Positions 13,108-23,141 of a stretch of 64,000 nucleotides of DNA are shown here, piece after piece. The stretch comes from Bombardia bombarda. Its lineage: Eukaryota > Ascomycota > Sordariomycetes > Sordariales > Lasiosphaeriaceae. Positions within the stretch are counted from its first letter, which is position 1, and each line of letters opens with the position of its first letter. Made by a program: the position numbers and the translations under genes. The notes beneath the pieces are model-generated. The model did not search any database. It was not told the DNA's origin and saw only the letters and a list, made by a program, of their open reading frames with translations. The DNA is taken from positions 3,224,001 through 3,288,000 of the forward strand of contig JAULSR010000002.1 of the NCBI GenBank assembly GCA_030512295.1, written 5' to 3'.

Positions 13108-15485
13108 ATGGATGCCGAGATTCGCGCCGTGCTCCCAAACATTGACCCCGTGCTCTCCGAGTATTCGGCCGGCTACCTGACCCACGCCTCCACGGCATGG
13201 GCCGGCGATGAGGAAGCCACCGGGCCCTCCCCACTTTCCGAGGCCGCCTCGACCATCACCGAGTTGCTCATCTCTGCCTCGGGGGACGCCAATGCCGCCC
13301 TGCAAGACAAGATCCGCGTCCTGGTCGACAAATGGGTCGACAGGTACTCGACGGCCAATGCCGACAGCCAGGAGAGGGGCCCGCTGGTCAGGCGTCTGGA
13401 CCAGACCATCCAAGTGAGCACGCAGAGGAACATGTCGTCGACCCTCACCGTCGCTACCGGCGGTGTCGATCTCGAGTCTGCCAACGTGCGCAAGGTTGAA
13501 TCAAAGGTCGACAAGAAGAAGCTGGAGAAGGCAGAGAGAAAGATCGCCGCCAAGCTGAACAAGAAGGAGTACAAGACGGTCGAGTACGAGGCTTCGCGTC
13601 TCCTGAACCAGCCTGATGTTGCCCAGTCATACGAGGAGTTCTACATGGCCGTCAACCCCTTGCAGCTGGGTGCCAGCGGAAGCGGCAAGTCCAAGGATAT
13701 CAAGATCGACAATACCGATGTCTCTATTGGGGGACTCCGCATTCTTACAGACACCACCCTTACTCTCTCATATGGTCATCGTTATGGTCTTGTTGGTAAT
13801 AACGGTGTCGGTAAATCGACCCTTCTTAGAGCTCTGTCTCGGAGAGAAGTTCCCATTCCAACACATATTTCCATTCTTCACGTCGAGCAAGAGGTATGCT
13901 ACTCTCTACGTCACATTTTTTCCCGTGAGCTCAATATCTGACAAAGACAACAGATCACAGGAGACGACACTCCCGCATTGCAGGCCGTCCTGGATGCCGA
14001 TGTCTGGCGCAAATTCCTCCTCAGGGAGCAAGCTGTAAGCCGCACTAATCATCACCGACATCTGGAATCAATATCCTTCGTGCTGACCAACTCGTTCAGA
14101 CTATCGTTCAAAAACTGGCAGAAATCGAAGCTCAAAGATCGTCCTTGGCAGATACATCCGCAGATGCGTCCAAGCTCGATAAAGACCGTGAAGCGCAAGA
14201 CAACCGTCTTGGAGACGTCCAGGCCAAGCTTGCCGAGATGGAATCCGACAAGGCAGAGCCCAGAGCAGCTAGCATTCTGGCAGGCCTGGGCTTCTCGCCC
14301 GAACGCCAGCAGTTCGCCACGAAGACCTTCTCTGGTGGTTGGCGCATGCGTCTGGCTCTTGCTCGTGCTCTCTTTTGCGAGCCCGATCTCCTCCTTCTCG
14401 ACGAACCGTCCAACATGTTGGACGTCCCCTCCATCACTTTCCTTTCCAACTACCTACAGAGCTACCCTAGCACTGTCCTCGTCGTCTCTCACGACAGAGC
14501 CTTCCTCAACGAAATTGCCACAGACATCATCCACCAACACTCCCAAAGACTAGACTACTACCGCAGCGCCAACTTCGACACCTTCTACGCCACAAGAGAA
14601 GAGCGCAAGAAGACCCAAAGGCGCGAGTACGAGAACCAGATGGTCCAGCGCCAGCATCTCCAGACCTTCATCGACAAGTTCCGCTACAACGCCGCCAAAT
14701 CATCTGAAGCGCAATCCCGCATCAAGAAGCTCGAGCGCATGCCCGTGCTCGAGGCCCCCGAAGCCGAGTACACGGTCAAGTTCAAGTTCCCTGACGTCGA
14801 GAAGATGTCGCCCCCCATCGTCCAGATGTCGGGCGTCACCTTTGGCTACACAAAGGACAATGTCCTGCTCCGCAACGTCGACCTCGACGTCCAGCTCGAC
14901 TCCCGCATCGGCATCGTCGGCCCCAACGGAGCCGGTAAGACAACCGTCCTCAAGCTCCTCATCGGCAAGCTCGAGCCCACGACGGGCATGATCTCGCAGA
15001 ATCCCCGCCTGCGCGTTGGCTTCTTCGCCCAGCACCACGTCGATGCGCTCGATCTCAACGACAGCGCCGTCGGCTTTATGTCCAAGAACTACCCCGGCCG
15101 CGCAGACGAGGACTACCGCCGCCAGCTCGGCGCCTTCGGCATCACTGGCACCACGGGCCTGCAAAAGATGGACCTGCTGTCCGGAGGTCAAAAGTCGCGT
15201 GTGGCGTTCGCCTGCCTTGCCCTCACTAACCCGCATATTCTGGTGCTCGACGAGCCGTCCAATCATTTGGATATTGAAGCCATGGACGCGCTGTCGGAGG
15301 CGCTGAACGGGTTCCAGGGCGGTGTGCTGATGGTTTCTCACGATGTTACAATGCTGCAGACGGTGTGCAAGTCGTTGTGGGTGTGTGATAACGGGACGGT
15401 GGAGAAGTTTGCGGGCGATGTCCAGGCGTACAAGAAGCGGATTGCCGCGCAGGCTGATGCTGCTGGTGTGGTCAAGGCGCATTAA
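13108..15485 (+). CDS. GCN20: ABC-F ATPase GCN20, general amino acid control
   Basis: Three exons (13108-13893, 13954-14034, 14100-15485) join to 750 aa, almost the 752 aa of yeast Gcn20. Both introns have GT..AG ends in phase 0, and the start has a good context (TTCACCATGG). The N-terminal ~200 residues precede two ABC cassettes without membrane segments. Cassette 1 has Walker A GNNGVGKST (about 230), signature FSGGWRMRLALARA (about 367) and Walker B LLLLDEPSNMLD. Cassette 2 has GPNGAGKTT (about 563), LSGGQKSRVAFA (about 650) and ILVLDEPSNHLD. Known for the family: Gcn20 binds Gcn1 on ribosomes through its N-terminus and helps uncharged tRNA activate the eIF2-alpha kinase Gcn2. The length and the extended N-terminal domain favour Gcn20 over Arb1 or eEF3. 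Its convergent neighbour is cpc-1, the downstream target of that pathway. Confidence 0.93.
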
Positions 15486-17243
15486 GTCTAAGTAATGGGT
15501 AAAAGAGTCATAAATGCTTGAGATTTAACTATATATATGCCTATACCATGATCAGTTTTGAATGATGGTAGTTTGACAGATTGGGGGAATGTGAGCCGGA
15601 TTACTTGGTGTCTTAACGTGTTAGTATCATAACAGTACATACAAAAACCTCGTCACGAGTTTTGGATTCGAGAATCTACAATGGAGTACCGTTACGGGTG
15701 CAGTCGATGGAGAGTGGCTTGATATGTACACATATGTGCCTGCTCTACTAGTAATACTAAATACATTCACCAACATCTGCTCTACGGATGGGGTTCAAGA
15801 ACACACGTGTCTTACACCCCTGGCTCACGTGTCGCAAATTCATGATCCTTCTCTTATTCGTTCATTTGTTTTATGTGTATATCTATTCACTCTCATCTTA
15901 AGTGGAGTGTGGTTGTCCTAGGTGATAACATAATTACACAAGCTTCTGTCCACTCCCTTATACCCAGAATAGTAAAACCTAACTCAAATTCTACTCCCTC
16001 TCTACTAATCTAGACCTACGTTCCCCTTTTCTCAATATGAGATACATAGATAGATACCTATCTACACGCCTCTACCCTCCTCTACAATATCAATCCCACC
16101 TTCCACCCATCGACTCAAACGTCAGCTCCTCGCATAAAGACCATCAGGCCCACGTAGGTTTGATACGGTGTTTCTACAACACATGTAGAAGGACCCAACA
16201 GAGCGGTAGATCAATACAGTTCATTACTTACTACCCCAGCAGCAGTGATATAATTGCCAAGTAACATCCACATAAAGATAGGTGGGTACATACTCTGCAG
16301 ACATGGAAGGTTTGGTTGAAACCGACAAACAAACCAACAAATGATGTTGTGCTAGTACACACAATAGATACCTATGTATGCAGGTATTGTCTTCTTCCCT
16401 GCCTACCCCTAACTATCTAGATACATCACTCCTTGGTCCAAAGACTCCAAGCCGAAAGAACCAGCCAATATAACTCACCGGGCTCGGGGACTAAGACAAC
16501 AACAATATCCTGGACAGGTTATCAGACGTGCCTCGGTAGGGAAACGGAATTCAAGTGAGCTAATCTACCTTCTATAGGCATCAATAAATTCTACACGATA
16601 GCCTCATCGTATGCAGCCCCTGAAAGGCACATGAGTAATTTAACACCACTGTCAAGTCGGCCAGTGCTGAGGTCCAGTCCAGTTGGCGGTGTAAATACGC
16701 CTTTCTGCCTTGCTAGTAGGGACTGGGCATACGATACAGTGCAAGGAGGGAGGTAGTTCTGGGCTCTGCAGAACAAAGGGGGTTTAGGGCACATCACATT
16801 GAACAAACACAAAGTGCCTGGCGGGATATGGAGTCCGATAGAATACATAGCGGTGTACATACAGAATCTGGGTCCATGAGTAAGCAATTTCTACGACGGC
16901 ACAGCTATGGAGCATTGGGTAACGTCACATCGCAATTCATCAGTCATCATGAGAAGACGTTTGTAGAGAGATCAACAAATTTCATTCCTAAGAAATCCAG
17001 AGCGTAAGCTGAGCATAAAGAAGCTACGCATAAATCCGAGCCGAAGTCGTCCGACAACAGCTGGCAACCCGAAGAGACTAAAATTCCCATGAACCGAAAG
17101 GATAAGAGACCAAGTCGGGAAAAAACGACACTATAAAGAACATAGCAAGCCTAATAATAAAGTTGAAAAAAGTCCCCTCCTCAATGTCTACCATTGAGGG
17201 ATAATGGATCATCCACAGAGCCGAAATGCCTGCGGTTTAGAAG
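15486..17243. other. Convergent intergenic region, GCN20 to cpc-1
   Basis: AT-richer DNA between two gene 3' ends. It should hold both 3' untranslated regions. No frame with domain or splice support is seen. Confidence 0.65.
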
Positions 17244-18065
17244 CTACTCTTTTTGACCACCACAGCCCTTCGCTAAATCCTTCCAGTAGTCACGTTCCCG
17301 AGTGAGCTTCTCAATCTTCTCCTCCAACTCTTCAAACCGCATCGCCTTGCGCTCACGCGATTTACGTGCGGCAAGAGTGTTGCGAGCTCGCTTCATGGCG
17401 ATCACGTCTGACGGATCCTCGACAATGATGGGAGGAAGGGGCTTGTCACGCCGACGTGAGTTGACACCAGCAACAGAAGAGTGTCTACCGGCACCACCAG
17501 AGGGAGAAGACGTTGCCGACTTCCTCCTCTGGTGGCCGCCCGATGACGGGGACGTCGACTCAGCAATATCCAAGTCATCCGACATGGTAGGAGAGTCCTC
17601 AGCATTTGAAATCTGCTGAGACACCTCCTGCTGTTGCTGGTTGTTGTTGTTGGTTTGAGGGAAGAGAGGAAACCAGACGTCAGCGCCTGTATCAAAATCG
17701 CTGTTTCCACCAAAGTTGGGAGAAACATCAAAGTGGTCGCCAAAGTCGGGCGACTCATTATAGATAGAAGGCGAGGTCAGAGCCGTCAGAGCAGACGAGT
17801 TAGGTGCGCTCATAAAAGGCTCCGATATCAATAGATCGTGGGGAGACACAGTGCCCATGTTGGTTGACGAGCTGGAAACACTGGTGCTCAAGTCGAAGAC
17901 GGCCGGAAGAGCGGGCGAAGAATACGCCGTGGTGGAAGCACCACCTTCAAAGGCGGTGAAGTCCTCCAAGTCAAGGTGATCTGATGTGCCGTGTGAGTGA
18001 CTGGCACGATAGGGTTGCGGTTGTTGTCGCATAGACATGGAAGACTCCTTACCTTGGATATTCAT
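17244..18065 (-). CDS. cpc-1: Cross-pathway control bZIP activator CPC1 (Gcn4 orthologue)
   Basis: The C-terminus carries the fungal CPC1/Gcn4 bZIP: the basic region RARNTLAARKSRERKAMR (about residues 225-242 of the 273-aa form), then a short leucine-zipper helix FEELEEKIEKLTRERDYW. Upstream are features of the CPC1 activation region: ALTSPSIYNESP, an acidic DVSPNFG segment and the aromatic WFPLFPQ motif. Known role: it activates amino acid biosynthetic genes at TGACTCA sites during starvation. I place the start at the ATG at 18065, giving 273 aa, close to characterised CPC1/CpcA proteins. It is the first ATG in this frame, and the 700 bases before it contain only two other ATGs, each opening a short upstream ORF, as expected for the regulated leader. 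The frame stays open upstream to 18773 with no ATG, so a longer form from an upstream exon or a non-AUG codon is possible. Confidence 0.9.
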   Translation of the reverse strand: MNIQGKESSMSMRQQPQPYRASHSHGTSDHLDLEDFTAFEGGASTTAYSSPALPAVFDLSTSVSSSSTNMGTVSPHDLLISEPFMSAPNSSALTALTSPSIYNESPDFGDHFDVSPNFGGNSDFDTGADVWFPLFPQTNNNNQQQQEVSQQISNAEDSPTMSDDLDIAESTSPSSGGHQRRKSATSSPSGGAGRHSSVAGVNSRRRDKPLPPIIVEDPSDVIAMKRARNTLAARKSRERKAMRFEELEEKIEKLTRERDYWKDLAKGCGGQKE

Positions 18066-18414
18066 CTTGCCTTGCCGTATGTTACCAGTGCTTTGAGAGA
18101 ACAAAGGAACAGGCGGACGAGCGGGCCGGTTCTGATGGTTCTGCAGATTCAGAGCAGCTGATGAAGATGGTGCGGACGAAGCGTAAAACTGATGCGAGTT
18201 CTGCGCAGGAGAGCTAAACCGATTGGTGAAAGCCGAAGAAGTAGTTTGGTGCCCTGTTGCCTGGATGATGTTTGCAACTCGCTGATTTTGCAGAGACGGC
18301 GATGAAGATGCCTGATGATGCTGCTGCTGCTGAGGAAATAGCGGTTGTTGGCTACGATGTTGCTGGTTGGTATTGTTTACACCTCCGTTGGCGGAAGGTT
18401 GCGAGACAGAGCGA

Positions 18415-18549
18415 TTAGGTTGACGGTGTTGCTTGATCGGCTGATCGAACAGAACAAAGTCCTGTTGATGTGGAGGCAGGTCCAAATGCTGAAGTTGCAA
18501 TTGATGCGCGGATGGGGCCGGCAGGCTCGATGAACTGGAGGGAAGCCAT
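18415..18549 (-). promoter_or_regulatory. cpc-1 leader uORF2 (44 codons)
   Basis: ATG at 18549 opens a 44-codon frame ending in TAA at 18415, out of frame with CPC1 and 350 bases before its ATG. Neurospora cpc-1 has a second leader uORF of similar size (41 codons). In Gcn4-type control this ORF blocks initiation downstream unless eIF2-alpha is phosphorylated. It begins MASLQFIEPAG. Confidence 0.75.
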
Positions 18550-18773
18550 GTTGACTGAGTAGAATCCGTGGTGAAGACGTTAAAGTCTGGGCCGGGAATG
18601 GTGGCGGTAGTGAAAGAACTGTAGCGTGAGCTGGGAAGCTGGATGCTGGTGTTCAGATCGTCCTGGTTAGGAAGAGCTGAGGTGAAGAGTTGAGTGGGGA
18701 GAGTGGTTGAGCGTGTGGAAGTAATTTTGGCGGTTTGCTGAAGCAAGTTGAGAGTTGCGGGGTCGGGGGCGCT

Positions 18774-18782
18774 TTAACGCAT
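18774..18782 (-). promoter_or_regulatory. cpc-1 leader uORF1 (ATG-Arg-stop)
   Basis: A two-codon uORF, ATGCGTTAA, lies 225 bases before uORF2. It fits the very short first uORF of cpc-1/cpcA leaders that permits reinitiation. A CT-rich, TATA-like stretch (GATAAAAAG near 18880) lies about 100 bases upstream on the minus strand, so the transcript probably begins around 18850. Confidence 0.65.
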
Positions 18783-19103
18783 CTTGATGGATGCCTTGGG
18801 TGTATGATTTTGAGTGTGAGGAAATGTTTGGGTTGGGAAGAGAAAGAGGGAGGCCGCGGAAAAAGTGGGCGACTGAAGACTTTTTATCAGGCAGCAAGCA
18901 GGCACAGTGGGAAGCGTGTGCCCCAGGCCACAGAAAGCACACACGGAGCCAAAGACACGAAAGAGAGCAAAGTTACAGGGAAGGCACACACAGGCAGCGC
19001 AGGCTAAGCACGCACCAGTGCGCACTGGTGCGCAGCTTACGGCGGGAAGGGGCAACGAGACCGTTTGATTTGCTCCCACGCGGCCAGCCAAAACGGGAAA
19101 GTG

Positions 19104-19110
19104 TGAGTCA
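19104..19110. promoter_or_regulatory. Gcn4/CPC1 binding site (TGAGTCA)
   Basis: A perfect 7-bp general-control element lies about 320 bp upstream of uORF1 of cpc-1. CPC1 is known to activate its own gene in Neurospora; this site would allow it here. Confidence 0.6.
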
Positions 19111-20207
19111 CACGCTCCCGGGACGACTGCACAAAGAATGCGACCTTGGAGAGCCTCAATAGCGACGTTTCTTGTAGCGTCCCAACTGGGGGGAACCAGG
19201 GGGAAATAGCACTGCCCCGCTTGGTGTCAGCTCTAACGTCCACTAGCTCCACTAGCGACAAAGTACGGGACCATGGCCAAGGGCGCGGGCTAGTCAATAG
19301 CTTGTCAAATTTCTGTCCAGTTGCGCTCAGTATTACCAATACGCCAGATAAAATGTTGATCTCGTCGGTATGGGGTGTGCAGTGCTCCCAGGTAGACGTC
19401 CAGGCACACGATGGTTGAAAGCTTGAGATGGCTTGTAACTGGTACGACTTACGGGATACAGGCTGAAGTTTGACATTTGGTGGACGCCTGGGCGAAGGCT
19501 GCAAGGTCCTGGCATGCCACATCCATCCGCCAGAAAAGAACCGACTGGGAGGCCACGAATGGAATTCGAATTTCGCAACCCTCACTCCCAAGTCCTAGCC
19601 TGGACAGGCAGGGACGCGGGATGGACGCGCAAGGTCTTGCGCACCTTATTACGGCAACCTATTACGGCTGGCCGACACCGTGATCTGCCATTACGACACT
19701 CCAGGACTGAAAAACATGTCGCGTGTCCATTCATCACATATTGTTTTGAATCGGCGTAGGGGTTTCCTGCATGCGGCCTTCTGTTGCCCTTCTGTCGCAC
19801 AAGAGTCCTAACTTTTTTTCGTCTTTCTGATCGGTCGATCCTCTTTGGATAGGCCGACACAGTACATGGACTAAGATAGGGCGACCCATCTGCGCAATGG
19901 AAAAGTACGTAACTAATTTAATTTAGCGGTCTTCAATCAAACGGAGGCACAAAGTCCCGCTATGAGGATCCCCCTCCGCAGCTCCATTATCTTGAGACAA
20001 AAGAACACGAAATAAAAAGCGGACACATATCCGTGCTCCGTGTTTCTGACCTGGCTACTCCGCAAACAAGACGACACTGTTCCGCAAACATCCCAGCATC
20101 ACAATTCACAACCGACTTTTGGCTGTCAAATCAAAATGCTCAATTGGGGGAACCCGGGCAGAGGATCGCAGAAGATCGCGGTTCTGGGGGAGCGTAATTG
20201 AGTTTTG

Positions 20208-20214
20208 TGACTCA
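20208..20214. promoter_or_regulatory. Second Gcn4/CPC1-type site (TGACTCA)
   Basis: A perfect match about 1.4 kb upstream of uORF1 of cpc-1. Its distance makes a role less certain than for the site at 19104. Confidence 0.4.
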
Positions 20215-21459
20215 CTCGGGTAGCATGGATGATGGAGGGTGTGGGAGGTGCATGGATCTTTGCTCGCCTTGGTTCCTACACTACTGTGTAGAAGAGGTCG
20301 GCGAGATGCCAGTCGTCGCCCTGTGTCCGACATTCTGCAGGTCAGGGACTGTAATAACTGCGACTGCAACAAAGCAGCCATTGCGCCTCTGCGCGAGTGC
20401 AACATACAGACTAACAGACAAGACTGGGGATGAAACGCCCGCGGAAAAGCGAAGATGTGTGCAGCACACTACCAGCGATTGCATGTATTACCTGCATACA
20501 CAGTACACAGTAGTGGATTGGATTGCACATGTGCGCAGAACAATAATGCGTATAACCAACCTCGACAGCGAAAATAGAGGACAAAAAGGAGAGAAAATGG
20601 ATAATGTGCATGTATTCGTACTTCGTATCCGCAACTACCCCCCCTTTTCTCAGATATCCCACGAGATATGCCGTCGCTTACCGACCATGCCCCCCTCTAT
20701 CCCACATATCCCACCCACCGCCGGCGTCACCCGGGACCTGGCGCTGACAAAGGCCGTAATTTGAAAGAGTAACTGTCCCGGGTGTCTCGGAGCCTCACTC
20801 AAGAGCTATTCTGTAGTTTAGGCATGTGTTGGCGAGCAGACCTAATTTGGACGGAATAGCTAGAAGACAGCCGTGAAAAAGATATACGGTCGATGCGAGC
20901 TAAGGATTGGAACTGACTTAGTTGGCCAGGAGAGACTGTTGCTCAATGGAAGTCGCACATGTGTGTTTTTTGAGAGTGGAACAGCTGCAGGATATAACTT
21001 ATCTTACAAGATAAGGTGTGTACCCTCATGGCAGGTACTCTCATTTCTTGGTACTGTACAGGTTATTGGAGATCATCAGCATGGACAGGGAGCATCTGAA
21101 CGTATTCTCGCCCAGCCGGCGGGACAAGATCCGAAAGATCACACATATATTCTACATTAAACACCAATATGATGATAATAATAACAATGCACAAAATGAG
21201 GAACCTATGAACAAACCATGCCTAGGTATACCATCTATGTATACACCAGACCATATGCAATATGCCGTGTATGTCGTCGTGTCCAATATCATCACAACCC
21301 GCTTCCCGCTTCCCTTACAACTCGCTCGCCGGTTATATGCCTCTTCCCAAACCAAAAATGACCAATTTCCAACTGCCCAAAACAAGAGAACCAAAAACTA
21401 ACATCCAAGAAACCCTCCATACCATACACACCCCCTTTTCATTCTGGGTAAGTCTGCTA

Positions 21460-22469
21460 TCAAAACGCCCCCGTCCGATGCGACGGCGCCGTCTCCACCC
21501 CCGGCTGGATCTCCACCAACGGCGCCGCCTGCTCGGCCTCATCCACCACCACCTGCTGTCCGCCGTAATCCACCGGCGACACCGGCGACGACGCATCCGG
21601 ATCCTCCCTCATAATATCATTCTTCCTCCCCACCGCCCCCCACCCCCTATTCCCCTTGCACGTCTCCGCGATCGCCTCGTTCAGCCACTTCTCCCAGTTC
21701 TTCGTCCCCGGCAGCGCCCCGCTCCTCGTCACCCACGCACTCCGCTTCGTCTCCCGGATCGCATACCACAGCGTCCTTGTAAACGACGGCACGCCCTCGC
21801 GCACATCCGACGACGTCCGCTCGTGCGCCAGCTTCGCATCCTCCGGCGTCACGTCCTCACATTCATACCTGCTCAGATCCCAAAAGTACCTCTGCGGTAG
21901 CATCCCGATGACCCAGTACAGCCCGTTCAACAAAATATACGACGCGCCGATCAGCACCTGGCTGTTCCACTCGCAGTTACCCAGCAGCACGACCGACACC
22001 ATGAGCAGCACCATGCCCAAGCCCATAAACGCCCGGTGGTACAGCGTGCTAACATACTGACACTCCTCCGTCCCGCTATACAACTCCCGGGCCACCTCCT
22101 CGGTGCATTTCACAATAATAAACGCGCCCTCGCGCGTGCGAATCACCACGTCGCCGGGCGGCACCCGGTTGGTCGTGCGCCGCGTCATAAGCAGCGGCTT
22201 CCACCAGCTCGCATAGCCGACCACGCTGCTCGCGAGGCTAATCAGCCCGATGGCCAGGATGGCGGTGCCGTCGCCCCAGATGCCCGCCGCCACGAGCAGG
22301 CCGATGGTGAGCAGGAAGCTGAGGATACTCAGAATATGGATGGGCGAGTAGTAGAGCGGCGGGACCGTGTACCGGTCCTCGCTGTTGACCATAGTCGGGT
22401 TCGTCACCACGTCGGTGAACTTTTCCGCCATGGTCGGCGCCCTCCTGATGCGTAGATGTAGGTCGGGAG

Positions 22470-22506
<37 letters not shown>

Positions 22507-23141
22507 TTGCTGCTCGACATCAAACGTGGCGTGGGCGCTGCTGCTTCCGGTGGTTTTTTCCGCTGATGATATTGTCGCATTGACATCATTATTCCCATGT
22601 GCATCCACTCCCCCCGTCATCAAATTCTTAGCACTCTGCTGCTGCTGCTGCTTCTTCCCTCCTCCCCCTCCACCCCTCCCAAACCACCGCGTCCACCCCC
22701 CTTCCCCCCCTTCCTCCCCCTATAATACGCGCCATTCCCACTCTCATACAAATGCGCATGCCTAATCTCCAACACCCTAAACGCAAACGGCTTAAAATCG
22801 TCCAGCGGGTGCATGATGTTGGCAAAGAAGCCCACCGTGTCCAGCACCGTACCCCCATATACGCCCGCCATCTTGGCTGGCACTTTAGGCAAGCGCTGGG
22901 GCCGAGTCGGCTTGAGCAGCGCCTGCGGCGCCGGGATGATGCGCGGCAGCAGGCACAGCGAGCTCGCCGTGATGAGCTGCGCGTGTTCCGCCACCGAGCT
23001 CTCGCCAATCACCGCTAGTAGCGTGATCACGTCGAACCGCCAGCCGGGGAGGTCGATTTGGCCGCCAACGGGGAACCATGATGAGGTGGTGCTGTTGGAG
23101 GAGGAGCCGGAGACGATGGTGGTTAGGGCGTCGTCGTCCAT
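21460..23141 (-). CDS. Conserved fungal membrane protein, function unknown, with a frame break
   Basis: Two minus-strand frames appear to be one gene. The 5' frame starts with ATG at 23141 (MDDDALTTIVSG) and carries a conserved-looking domain (WRFDVITLLAVIGESSVAEHAQL). It runs into a Gly/Lys-rich stretch and stops at 22620. The 3' frame (open through 22620-21460) carries at least four membrane segments: IHILSILSFLLTIGLLVAAG, TAILAIGLISLASSVVGYA, FMGLGMVLLMVSVVLLG and VLIGASYILLNGLYWVIGML. It also contains the motifs EKFTDVVTNPTMVN and PSFTRTLWYAIRETKRSAW. I associate this arrangement with a widespread uncharacterised fungal family. The two frames overlap inside poly-G tracts (about 22680-22720) where both are stop-free, and I find no good intron there. 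A homopolymer length error, a small unrecognised intron or real slippage would join them. A GCA run at 22471-22506 encodes a poly-Ala stretch. Confidence 0.75.
22471..22506. repeat. (GCA/TGC)n triplet repeat, coding poly-alanine
   Basis: About eleven GCA/GCT triplets within the membrane-protein gene encode an alanine run before the conserved domain. Confidence 0.85.

Larger units (their letters stand above)
18783..21459. other. cpc-1 upstream region, no other gene supported
   Basis: This contains the promoter of cpc-1 with two perfect bZIP sites. The longer frames (19037-19591 minus, 20198-20764 plus) start at TTG and have no recognisable domain. The 3' end of the membrane-protein gene borders it on the right. 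Confidence 0.6.

Noticed and set aside
18737..19476. Spliced CPC1 start at ATG 19476 as the main model
   Set aside because: It needs a 715-bp intron, far longer than others in the window, and would ignore the uORF leader. It is kept only as an alternative.
19037..19591. 184-codon minus-strand frame upstream of cpc-1
   Set aside because: It starts at TTG, lacks any domain and overlaps the cpc-1 promoter with its TGAGTCA site.
20198..20764. 188-codon plus-strand frame
   Set aside because: It starts at TTG and shows no family resemblance or splice support.
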